Shown piece after piece: positions 38,630 through 52,800 of a stretch of DNA of 64,000 nucleotides. Position 1 is the stretch's first letter; the number at the start of each line of letters is the position of its first letter. Source of the DNA: Scylla paramamosain. Its lineage: Eukaryota; Arthropoda; Malacostraca; Decapoda; Portunidae. The DNA is taken from assembly GCF_035594125.1 (NCBI RefSeq), contig NC_087158.1, positions 7,924,501 through 7,988,500 on the forward strand. Direction: 5' to 3'. The translations under genes and the position numbers were made by a program. The notes beneath the pieces are model-generated. The model did no database searches and was not told where the DNA came from. It worked only from the letters and a program-made list of their open reading frames with translations.

Positions 38630-39639
38630 GAGGGGGACAGAATTTGATAATAACACTGACATTACAGTTGTTACTCTTCCTTCATAATGTGCAATTAGTG
38701 ATTGGGTGCCAATTATACCAGAGACACTCTTCAGTGAATTCTTTCACTCATAATACCCCATAATCAATGATCTAGTGCCTCTAAATATTACAGTAATAAA
38801 ATTATTTTGTAATCACCTTTCAACAAGCATTACCTACTCAGCTAGACTACCAGTATGCAGAAACTTCTGCTAGCCCCTAAGCAACGGGTGTTTTGTGCAG
38901 AAACCTCTTCTTGTAATGAGTTTTTAGAGAAAAATAACTCTTATTCCTAGCTATATCTCATTTAGTACAGATTCTAGAATAATGAAACTTACAGCATAAG
39001 AAGCACCTATCCTTCTCCATTCTAGTGGTACTTTTGTCTGACTCATTATTTTAGTTCAACAGGAAGTAAAGGTGTGTTCATTATGCTGGATATAGTACTG
39101 GCTACAGCTCACTTGCTCCACCTGCCCTCACTGCTTTCCCCACATATCAAAAGGAATGTTCTTCCACTGTGACTCCTTGTCTAACAGCACTTAATGGGAG
39201 TGGATGAGGTTAGCTTGCATTTGCACTAAGCCATTCATTAGGATGAGGGCAGATCACCTCCTTCCATGATACTTGCCTTGTATAGAATACCAGATGGCAA
39301 GTCACTAAAAGTGGCAGGGAGCAGCTTTGTAAATGTTGCTAAGTAATGTTCAAAATATCTCTCTCCCACTTTCATTTTGATTTAAGGATTGAAAATCATG
39401 AGGCACATACATTCATTACCCATCAGAGCCCTGAGATGCACACCACTGTGTTGCTTGTTGCTCAGGGGGTTAAAATTATTGATACCTGAGAGATGTTACT
39501 CTAAAAACTGGAAAAATAAATAACAGGCAGCTCTAAATAAATTATATACTGTCGACAAATAACAACAGTAGCTTATGTAAAAAGGAACATAAATGCTTAG
39601 TACACATTTTTAGACCTCAGCTAGGATGTGAAAACATGA
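38628..39639. other. Unassigned spacer
   Basis: Unique-looking sequence with moderate base composition. No ORF, repeat or splice-flanked exon that I can support. Confidence 0.4.
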
Positions 39640-39745
39640 GCTAAAGCTAAACTAGATGTGATGTACTTTATGATTATGCCAGCTAAAGGCTTGTCCTTTA
39701 AGCTTGTCAGATCTGGTTTCAATCCCTGGTCACATCCACTTCCCA
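39640..39745 (+). mobile_element. Possible tRNA-derived SINE head, copy 1
   Basis: About 105 bp shared in direct orientation with 40,138-40,232. It holds a B-box-like GGTTTCAATCCCTGG and an upstream region, CCAGCTAAAGGCTTG, resembling a tRNA D-arm/A-box. A T-run follows. It is too degraded to name a tRNA. Confidence 0.35.
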
Positions 39746-40137
39746 TGTTTATAAATTTTTTTTTTTTTCATAATTTTTAATTTTGTAATAGGAAATGTAT
39801 TTCTTTGTTTAACTATGACATTGGTAACTTGGTGGTGGGATGGTCTTAAAAGATTTCATATAGGGGAAAGAATAAAGCCTAGTATGAACTTATGATGGCA
39901 TTGTTTTGTTGAGTCAAACAGGAAATGAGTGTCCCACCCAAAAAAGGGAGAAAACATGAATGGAGCAGGGGCTTCCTAGTGAATACTCTGGTAAACCTTG
40001 CAAGACCAGAACCACACTTCCCAGACACACACTTTCGATTGTTTGGATACTTATTGTAGCACATTAGATTAATGAAACATCAGAAATTAACCTAGAAGGA
40101 AGAGCCATGTAATGCAGTGATAGGACACAAATATGAG

Positions 40138-40232
40138 CCAAAGCTAGATTAGCTGTGAGGTACCTCATGGTCCAGTTAGTTAAGGCTTGGTATTCTGGTA
40201 TGTTCATTCCTGGTTCAGTCCCTGATCACATC
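40138..40232 (+). mobile_element. Possible tRNA-derived SINE head, copy 2
   Basis: Contains TGGTCCAGTTAGTTAAGGC, resembling the A-box side of a tRNA, and a B-box-like GGTTCAGTCCC about 40 nt later. It ends at TCTACCTCC, right against the A-rich 3' end of the Jockey-like LINE on the other strand. Confidence 0.4.
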
Positions 40233-40300
40233 TACCTCCTTTTTTTTTCTTTTCTTCCCCTTCATGTAGGAGTGGCACAGGCCAAGGGAAACAAAAATTC

Positions 40301-40331
<31 letters not shown>

Positions 40332-43290
40332 CAGCCACTGAGGTGCCAGTCCCCAAACAGTCAAAAATGTTAGTCAAAAATACAAGTTAAGTGTCTTGAA
40401 ACCTCACTCTTGAAAGAGTTCAAGTCATAGGAAGGTGGAAATACAGAGGCAGGCAGGGAGTTCCAAGGTTTACTAGAGAAAGGGATGAATGATTGAGAAT
40501 ACTGGTTAACTTGCATTAGGGAAATGGACAGAATAGGGATGAGAGAAAAAAGCAAGTCTTATGCAGCAAAACCAAGGGAGGAGGGGAGGCATGTACTTCA
40601 CAAGATAAGAAGAGCAGTTGGCATGAAAATAGCAGTAGAAGATAGCAAGAGATGCAACATTGCAGCAATGAGAATGAGGCTGAAGACGGTCAGTTAGAGG
40701 AAAGGAGTTGATGAGATGGAAAACTTTTGATTACACCCTATCTAAAAGATAGCATACTACATACATGGACGGATAAGGAGGGGTGGGGGTGAGAAAAACT
40801 GGTGAAGAAGACTGATGCCTAACTTCACAGAAACTGTTTTAGCTAGAGATGAGATGTGAAGTTTCCAGTTTAGATTATGATTAAAGGACAGAGGACAGAC
40901 TGAGGATGTTCAGTGTAGAGAAGGGGTACGGTTGAGTGTCACTGAAGAAGAGGGGATAGTTGTCTGGAAGGTTGTGTCGAGTTGATAGACGGAGGAATTG
41001 AATTCTTGGGACACTGAACAATACTAAGTTCACTCTCTCCCAGTCAGAAATTTTGGAGAGATCAGAAGTCAGGAATTCTGTGGCTACCTTGTGTGAACTG
41101 TTTACTTCCTGAAGGATTGGACATCTACAAAAAGACGCAGAAAAGTGCAGGGTGGTATCATCAGCATAGGAATGGATAGGACAAAAGTTTGGTTTAGAAG
41201 GTCATTGATGAATAATAGGAAGAGAGTGGGTGACAGGACAAAACCCTGAGGAACACCATTGTCAATAGATTTAGGAGAAGAACAGTGACCATCTACCACA
41301 GTACCAATAGAATGGTCAGAAAAGAAACTCGAGATCAAGTTACCAAGAGAAGGATAGAGGCTGTAGGAGGGTAATTTGGAAATCAAAGCTTTGTGCCACT
41401 CTATCAAAAGCTTTTGATATGTCTAAGGCATCAGCAAAAGATTCACCAAAATCTCTAAAAGAGGATAATCAAGACTCAGTAAGGAAAGCCGGATCACCAG
41501 TAGAGTGGCATTGACGGAACCCATACTGTTGATCAGATAGAAGGTTGTGAAGTGATAGATGTTTAAGAATCTTCCTGTTGATGCATTAAAAACTTCAGAT
41601 AAGCAGGAAATTACAGCAACAGGATGGTTATTTGAGGGATTAGAATGGTCACCCTTTTTAGGAATAGGCTGAATGTAGGCAAGATTCCAGCAAGAAGAAA
41701 AGATAGATGTTGATAGACAAAGATGAAAGAGTTTGACTAGGCAAGGTGCAAGCACAGAGGAGCAGTTTTGGAGAACAATAGGAGGGACCCCATCAGGTCC
41801 ATAAGCCTTCCGAGGGTTTAGGCCAGCAAGGGCATGGAAAACATCATTGTGAAGAATTTTAATAGGTAGCATGGAGGATGGAGGAGAGGGAGGAACAAGC
41901 CCTGAATTGTCCAAGGTAGAGTTTTTAGCAAAGGTTTGAGCAAAGAGTTCAGCTTTAGAGATAGATATGATAACAGTGGTACCATCTGGTTGAAATAAAG
42001 GAGGGAAAGAAGAAGCAAAGTTATTGGAGGTGTTTTTGGCTAGGTGCCAGAGATCATGAGGGGAGGTAGATCTTGAAAGATTTTGACACTCTATTAATGA
42101 AGGAGTTTTGGCTAGTCGGAGAACAGACTTGGCATGGTTCCGGGCAGAAATATAAAGTGCAAGAGATTCTAGTAATGGAAGGCTCAGGTACCTTTTGTGA
42201 GCTACCTCTCTATCATGAATAGCAGGAGAACATGCTGTGTTAAACCAAGGTTTGGAAAGTTTAGGTATGGGCAGAAATATAAAGTGCAAGAGATTCTGGT
42301 AATGGAAGGCTCAAGTACCTTTTGTGAGCTACCTCTCTATCATGAATAGCAGGAGAACAGGCTGTGTTAAACCAAGGTTTGGAAGGTTTAGGTCGAGAAA
42401 AAGAGTGAGGAATGTAGGGCCCGATGCCAGACACTATCACCTCCGTTATGGGCTCGGCACACAGTCTCTGGCACAGAAGCAGTAGTCATTCCAAGGAAAT
42501 TCAGCAAAATACCTCCTCAGTTCCCCCCAACTAGCAGAGGCAAAACACCAGAGGCACCTCTCCTTAGGAGATCCTGAGGATGGATTGGAGCAATAGGACA
42601 AGATACAGATATGAGATTGTGATTGGAGGAGCCCAATGGAGAAGATAGGGTAACAGCATAAGCAGAAGGATTAGAGGTTAGGAAAAGGTCAAGAATGTTG
42701 GGTGTATCTCCAAAACGGTCAAGGATATGAGCAGGGTGTTGCACCAATTGGAGGATAGCAAAGTTGAAGGCTAGTTCACCATGATGGTCAGTGAAGGGAG
42801 AGGAAACCCAAAGCTGGTGGTGAACATTGAAGTCTCCAAGAATGGAGGTCTCTGCAAAAGGGAAGTGAGTCAGAATGTGCTCCACTTTGGAGGTTAAGTA
42901 GTCAAAGAATTTCTTATAGTCTGAGGAGTTAGGTGAGAGGTATACAGCACAGATAAATTTAGTTTGAGAGTGACTCTGTAATAGTAGCCAGATGGTGAAA
43001 AACTCGGAATATTCAAGAGTGTGGGCACAACAGCAGGTTAAGTCATTGCGCACATAAACGCAACATTCAGCTTTGGATTGAAAATGAGAATAAAGAAAGT
43101 AGGAGGGAACAGAAAAGGGGCTATTGTAAGTTGCCTCAGACACCTATGTTTCAGTGAGGAAAAGAAGATGAGGTTTAGTAGAGGAGAGATTGTGTTCTAG
43201 AAATTGAAAACTAGATTTAAGACTGTGAATGTTGCAGAAATTAATGAAGAAAAAGTTGAGGGGGGGTCTCAAGAGACTTACGGTTGATAC
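40233..43290 (-). mobile_element. Jockey-like LINE, long copy 2
   Basis: The most complete LINE in the window, on the minus strand, in several broken frames. N-terminal endonuclease: about 43,240-43,140 has LKSSFQFLEHNLSS and LLFLTET; 43,143-42,517 has [33 protein letters not shown] and SNHNLISV, where the usual SDH Asp is Asn. Linker and fingers, 42,289-41,423: KPWFNTACSPAIHDREVAHK, PDGVPPIVLQNCSSVLAP, IPKKGD. Palm, 41,407-41,102: WHKALISKLPSY and NGVPQGFVLSPTLFLLF; YADD falls after a frameshift. The C-terminal part decays to 40,370. A-rich 3' end at about 40,233. A 127-bp tandem duplication lies at 42,142-42,395. Confidence 0.85.
42142..42395. repeat. 127-bp tandem duplication inside the LINE
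   Basis: Two copies, 42,142-42,268 and 42,269-42,395, both starting GGGCAGAAATATAAAGTGC and ending near AACCAAGGTTTGGAA. They differ at a few bases, so the duplication is not brand new. It breaks the linker of the reverse-transcriptase ORF. Confidence 0.85.
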
Positions 43291-43582
43291 CAGAAGACAC
43301 TAGCCTTGATGAGCATCACCAACAGGACACATCAAGAAAATTTTAAGTTGGTTTCTACCTAATTATTTTTTATTATTTTATTCATAATACTGTACATGCA
43401 TATCATAAATAAAGATGAGGTTTACTAGAGGAGAGGTGATGTTGTACAGATAGAAAATTATATCTAAGACAGCAAATGTTACACAATTTAATGAAGAAAA
43501 GTTATAATATACCAGTAAAATGCCTTGGAAGGCGATTAACGAGCAAAGATGTCAGTAATGCATCAGTGGAAGGGGTATTTCA

Positions 43583-43636
<54 letters not shown>

Positions 43637-44313
43637 CAACTTCAGGCACCCCACACATCATGCACTTGCCTAATATTCAAATCACTCTAGCTCAAAACTC
43701 TACAAGAGCCCAGTGGTTGTGCTATATACCACTTGATAGGAAATTTCATTTTGTGTTCAGTGGTATCTATCCGCTCTCATTGAGACAAAAGAAAATTGGT
43801 GAAAATTGCAGAAAACTGATGGTCACTTTACAAAAATTTTTGTATTGTATTTTGCATATGCACAGTAGTGTTGCAAATTTCACATGATTTTACATCATAA
43901 CTTGTATTACTCTTATTACCAACAAAAATTTGAGCTTGATCAGTTAATTACTTAAAAAGTTGTAATTTTGACTTTGTGCATGTACAGTGCTACTTCAAAG
44001 TTGACGTAAGGAATTTTACTAAAATTATAACATGACACCTCTTAAGTTTCATTAAAACTGGTTGAGTAGTTTTTGAGAAATCCCATTTCTGACACCCTTC
44101 TACTTTTAGTAAGTTAACTTCACCCAATAGAAGAGATGAAAGCTATATCATAAAAAATTGATAGAGGTGTGCTATTATATGATGCTAATTTTGTTACGAT
44201 CAGCCACGTAGTTCTGGAGATATTAGCGATTGAATAGGGTTATGGTCAGACCGAGCCAGGCCCCTCAAAACGAAACAACAACCTCCATAGTAAACTTTGT
44301 TTCGCTCATAATT
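43291..44313. other. Spacer with LINE scrap
   Basis: The segment 43,414-43,503 (GATGAGGTTTACTAGAGGAG ...) is a second, diverged copy of the Jockey-like endonuclease N-terminal region at about 43,168-43,257. The rest, apart from a GA run, holds nothing recognisable. Confidence 0.5.
43585..43635. repeat. (GA)n microsatellite
   Basis: About 25 GA units, shortly after the LINE scrap. Confidence 0.95.
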
Positions 44314-44745
44314 AATTTCTCACTCTTTCATAAAAGAGAACATAGTTATCCATTCAATCATGAGTTCCCCTTCAATACAGGAAGTGTAATATATATACCT
44401 CCCATATTTATAATATATGAATTTCTCACTCTTTCATAAAAGAGAACATAGTTATCCATTCAATCATGAAGAGTTCCCCTTCAGTACAGGGACTGTAATA
44501 TATATACCTCCCATATTTATAATATATGAATTTCTCACTCTTTCATAAAAGAGAACATAGTTATCCATTCAATCATGATGAGTTCCCCTTCAATACAGGG
44601 ACTGTAATATATATACCTCCCATATTTATAATATATGAATTTCTCTCTTTCATAAAGGAGAACATAGAGTTCTTTGTTTAATCATGATTAATTCCTTTTC
44701 ATTACATGGACTGTACTAAATACATATTTTTTCTTAAGCTACTTT
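44314..44745 (+). repeat. Minisatellite, four copies of about 108 bp
   Basis: Units start AATTTCTCACTCTTTCATAA at 44,314, 44,420, 44,529 and 44,638 (periods 106, 109, 109). Each runs through ACATAGTTATCCATTCAATC and CCTCCCATATTTATAATA. The first three are very similar; the fourth is diverged and incomplete. Confidence 0.92.
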
Positions 44746-45021
44746 TTTAGAATACTTTTGGCTTAAGTTGAGAACTTGACCGCCCTGATTTGAGGAATGG
44801 TGAAGTGGAGCCACCAGGCACAATATCTACCAATTCACAAAACAGAGCAATGACTAAATTTTGACTTCTCTATTTCCTTAGTTTGGTGGCATCCCTACTT
44901 CCTTGATGCCATTTTCCTATCGTTCTATGCCAATAGAATGGAATACATCTACAACAAATAAGAGATAGCCTATAGCAGCGTTCCCTCACATATTCATGGT
45001 TTTGCATATTTGCAGAGTTTT

Positions 45022-45037
45022 CCCTAACCTAACCTAA
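45022..45037. repeat. Short CCTAA run
   Basis: CCCTAACCTAACCTAA, the mirror of 26,052-26,067. Confidence 0.6.
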
Positions 45038-45127
45038 CTAATGGGGAGTTTTCAGAGTTGCCAGGTGTCACCATCAGCTCAGTCTTTCAGCCCAAAGAGC
45101 CCAAATTATTTTTTCAGTTATAAATTA

Positions 45128-45404
<277 letters not shown>

Positions 45405-46269
45405 TACATATCAACTTATTCCCGTTTTATTTTATAGTGCACTGTATTTTTAAATTAAAATATCATGTACTATACATATAATAACTGTTTTTTATTGTCT
45501 TAAAGTGAATTGCTTAGTAAATGTGAGATGCATAGTTTAAGGTTTAAACTATAAATATAGGTAGTTCTGATCCTTATAGGGATGGTTTCCCATATTCACA
45601 GATTTTAATTATTTGCAGGAGGCTCTGGAATGTAACTCCCACAGATGGCAGGGAAACACTGCATATCTTCCCTCCCACAACAGCGATGCACTTCTGTGTT
45701 AAAGAGATGCAGCTAGTAAGCCAATATATATATACTGATCGTTCAATTAATCCTTTATGTCATAAAACTTCTCTGAAAAAATCTAGTGAACAATTTTTCC
45801 TCTATCACTGCACTGTCCTTGATCTAAATTACATATTAAAACTACACATGATAGTGTAATGATCAGTATGCTTGACTCACAAACCACATATATATATATA
45901 TATATATATATGCTTGGCTTTTGTCTCCAAACTCTCCCCCATAGAGAGACTGTATTAACTTGCAGAAATAAAGCTATCATTCAGGGAAACTGGTTTGTTT
46001 GCCAAACAAACATTACATTGCTGAATATTCTGTGGCACCAAATGCTTTGTCAGGAATTGTGGCAATGATATTTCAATCCTTGTCTTTGCATCCTACAATT
46101 TGTATGCTGAACATAAACCTTATCAACAAGTTTCTTGAGCTTCATATACTTTTATATATATTACACAAAGTCCATGACAACTGAAAAAACTATGCAAATA
46201 ATGAAATGTAGCAGTAGCATCAAGGTAACACCAGTCTGCTACTAATACTGCTGCCATCCACCTTCTGAC

Positions 46270-46401
46270 CTGCTCGGATGAAGCAGAAGCGTTGTCCTCT
46301 TCAAAAGAATCCTCAGCCACCACACAAGACCGCTCATTGCTGTGGTAGTGTTGGGAGTAGAAGTTGGGGTAGTGGACAGGAGGAATGACACTGCCCTCAC
46401 T
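46270..46401 (-). CDS. Candidate host exon B
   Basis: 132-bp minus-strand exon candidate, 44 codons, phase 0 at both ends. Acceptor TATTTTCAACACAG, donor GTCAGAAG. It encodes SEGSVIPPVHYPNFYSQ, then NERSCVVAEDSFEEDNAS, ending SSEQ: a Tyr/His-rich start and an acidic end. The phase agrees with exon A upstream (ends phase 0) and exon C downstream (starts phase 0). An alternative upstream acceptor (TTTCTGTCAG) would put the frame out of register with exon A. No family recognised. The inverted copy in the left arm is also open, which supports past or present coding selection, though the time since duplication may be short. Confidence 0.5.
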
Positions 46402-47016
46402 CTGTGTTGAAAATATATGCTGCCATAAGATGGAGAAAATACTGAATCTGATACTGACAGAAATAAAGAACAAAATTGTTTCACAAAAATTTTATCATAA
46501 TTGTTTATAATATCAAGCAAATCTACAGAACATAGGACAACTCTACAACAAGCAGGCTCCAGGCTCCAGGCTGGCAAGCTTGAATAGTCTACACATCATA
46601 TAAATTTTTGACTGAATAAAGATTCAGATGGATCCATGCTATTTTACAGGATTTAAGCTTTTAACAATGATACAAGTTCCCCATCAAAGGAACAACAAAC
46701 TAAAGTCAAGTATGTGATCTCCTTCACTTTGTGTGTCTTCTTGTTGCAGTAAAATAATGTTCAGCTTCATTTATCCAATTTTCATGGTCTAAATGAAACC
46801 TTTCTTATCAAAGATAATATAAGTTGTGGGATTTAGTTCACAATCAAATCAACATTTCTCTATTTTACCTACATCTGACATCTGTATTCATATGAATTTT
46901 TCTACAGCTACCCACCCAGCAAGAGAAGAGTGCTGTGGAGATCTCCATCACCCACAATAAGTCCCTGAAATGCCTAAATAAACTCGGGATTCATGTCAAA
47001 TAAAAACAAAACTCAC

Positions 47017-47158
47017 TGGGACATAGTACACATTTGTAAGAGTCCAAGGCAAGACTATCCCACCATCTGTGTACCATGGAATGCTCCCAACAACTGGAGT
47101 TACCCACAACTGAGCTGCACTTGGTGCCAATAACCACTCATTCTCAGATACCCAACTC
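47017..47158 (-). CDS. Candidate host exon A
   Basis: 142-bp minus-strand exon candidate: one base completing a codon, then 47 codons, ending in phase 0. Acceptor TTGATTTCCTTAG, donor CCA|GTGAGT. It encodes SWVSENEWLLAPSAAQLW, then PVVGSIPWYTDGGIV, ending NVYYVP. The Trp/Pro-rich, non-repetitive composition differs from every retroelement here. No family recognised. The upstream exon was not found with confidence. The inverted copy at 23,894-24,035 differs by two amino acids. Confidence 0.5.
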
Positions 47159-47375
47159 CTAAGGAAATCAATGCTGCATCTGATTACCACTAGGACAATA
47201 CTTAGTAAAAATTAACAAAGGTGGGGAGTTCCTCAGTCTATTACCATTACTGGGTAGGATACAGATGGAGAAATAGTACAAAAGACAGTTCAGTATTTGG
47301 TACAGTAGAGAACACTAACCCTCACCTATAGAAAGAGATCAGCCATCAATACTTTCAAAGGAATAATTTCATCAC

Positions 47376-49844
<2,469 letters not shown>

Positions 49845-52800
49845 TGAGTGTTTTTGAGCTTGTTACCTATAAAAAACATGAAAATTGATGCAAAGCACTC
49901 TATAATGGGAAAGAAAAGGACATTGCAAGAAAAGTGTATAATGAGTGTTTTATAGTTCAAAAGAACCACAAGGCAAATAATACAAAAACTAGTGTATATG
50001 AAGAAGTTTCGTAGATACCAAAATGCTGAAACTCAAGAACAACACTCTTAATTGAGAAACAGAACAATTTTACTAAATGTGTGTATTTTGAGTGCTTTTC
50101 ACATTCTTAGTTACCAAAACCCCAAATTGCATGCGAAGCCAGCTTTATGTGGGAAAAAAATGACATTACCAGAAAAAAATGTCTTTTGAGTGTTTTTGAG
50201 CGTGTTAGGCAATAAAGCACTAAAAAGGAGGGCAATCACATTATATTGGAATAAAACCAATTTTTAATAAGAACTTGCCTTTAAGTCTTTTTGAGCTCCT
50301 TATATACCAAAACACTAAAACGCATGCAAAATACACTTTATGGTGAAAAAGAATAACATTACCAAAAACATGTATTTTTAGTGTTTTTGATCATGTTACC
50401 AATAAAAACGCTTAAATGACATTACCAGAAAAATGTCTTTTAAGTGTTTTTGAGCGTGATATGCAACAAAGCACTAAAAAGCAGAAAAATCACACAACTT
50501 GGGAATAAAACCAACTTTTACGAAGAACTTGCCTTTAAGTGTTTTTTTAAACTCCTTACATACCAAAACGCTAAAACGCATGTAAAACAGCCTTTATGGA
50601 GAAACAGAATAACTACCAAAAATATGTATTTTGAGTGTTTTTGATCATGTTACTTATAAAAACGCTTAAATACATGTAAAGGACCCTATGTTTGTATAAG
50701 AAAAGGACATTAAGAAAATCGTGTATTATGAGTGTTTTTAAGTTCCTTAAGTACCAAAAAGCTAAAACACACAAATAACACTTTATAGAGAAAAAAAAAA
50801 TTGTTATTCATCTTCATAGGTACCAAAATTCTGGAAAAATTCAGGGAAAATTTTGTAAAAAAAAATAATTATAAAAAAAATAATTTTAGCTTTTTTTTCC
50901 GGAGTTACGTACCAAACCCTGAAGTGCATGCAAAGCCACCTATATGGAGAAATTATTCGATTTTACCAGAAACCTGTCTTTTGAGTGTTTTTTTTTTTTT
51001 CAGCAATTTCAACAATATTACTGAAAATGTGTCTTTTCATTGATTTACGTAGAAAAACGCTAAAACGGATGCAAACCAACCAATATGAAGAAATAGAATA
51101 ACATTACCAAAAAGATATATTTTGATGTGTTTTTGAGCTTGTCACCTACAAAAAAAATGCGAAAATGGATGAAACGCACTCTATATTAGGAAAGAAAAGG
51201 ACATTACGAGAAACGTGTATAATGAGTGTTTTACAGTTTCACAAGAACCACAAGGCAAAAAACTCAAAAACTCGTGTACATAAAAAAAGTTTCTTACATA
51301 CCAAAATGCTGAATCTCATGAATAACACTTTTAATTAAGAAAAAGAACAACCTTACTAAATGCCTGTATTTTGAGTGTTTTTCACATTCTTAGTTACCAA
51401 AACCCCAAATTCCATGCGAAACTAGCTTTATGTGGGAAAGAAAAAAATATTACCAGAAAATGTCTTTCGAGTGTTTTTGAGCGTGTTAGGCAATAAACCA
51501 CTAAAAAGCAGGGCAATCACATTACATGGGAATAAAGCCAACTTTTACCAGGAACTTGCCTTTAGGTGTTTTTGAGCTCATTACATACCAAAACGCTAAA
51601 ACGCATACAAAACACCTTTTATGGAGAAACAGAATAACATTACCAAAAATATGTATTTTAAGTGTTTTTGATCATGTTATCTATAAAAACGCTTAAATAC
51701 ATGCAAAGAACGTTATGTTTTGGAAACGAAAGGACATTACGAGAAATATGTATTATGAGTGTTTTTTTAGTACCAAAAAGCTAAAACCCACAAATAACAC
51801 TCATTATTTAGAAAAATAAATAAATAAAAAAAAAAATTGGATTTTGTTTTTTTTTGTTATTCATCTTCAAAGGTACCGAGATTCCAAAATTCTGGGAAAA
51901 TTCCGGGCTATTATATGATAAAAGAAAATTATCAAAAAAGTTAATTTTAGCTTTATTTTCGGACTGTTATATACCAAACCCTAAAGTGCATGCAAAGCCT
52001 CCTATATGAGGAAATTAAACGACCTTAAAAGAAATCTGTCTTTTGAGTGTTTTTCAGAATGTTAGGCACCAAAACGATAAATAAATAAGGAACTCACTCT
52101 ATATGGGAATCCAAACAAAACTACTGAAAACGTGTCTTCTCAGTGTTTTACGTAGAAAAACGCTAAAAGGGATGCAAACCAACTAATTAAAAAAAAAAAA
52201 AGAAAAACATTACCAAAAAGGTATATTTTGAGTGTTTTTGAGCTTGTTACCTACAAAAAACGCGAAAATTGATGCAAAGCACTCTATATTAGGAAATAAA
52301 AGGACATTGCAAGAAAAGTGTATAATGAGTGTTTTATAGTTCAAAAGAACCAAAAGGCAAAAAAACGCAAAAACTTGTGGATATGGAGAAGTTTCCTAGA
52401 TACCAAAATGCTGAAACTCATGAATAACATTCCTAATTGAGAAACAGAACAACCTTACTAAATGCGTGTATTTTGAGAGCTTTTCACATTCTTAGTTACC
52501 AAAACCTCAAATTGCATGCAAAACCAGCTTTATGTAAGAAAAAAATGACATTACCAGAAAAAAGTCTTTTGAGTGTTTTTGAGCCTGATAGGCAATAAAG
52601 CGCTAAAAAGCAGGGCAATCACATTACATTTGAATAAAATCAATTTTTAATAAGAACTTGCCTTTAAGTCTTTTTGAGCTCCTTATATACCAAAACACTA
52701 AAACGCATGCAAAATACACTTTATGGTGAAACAGAAGAAAATTACCAAAAACATGTATCTTGAGTATTTTTGATCATATTATCTATAAAAACGCTTAAAT

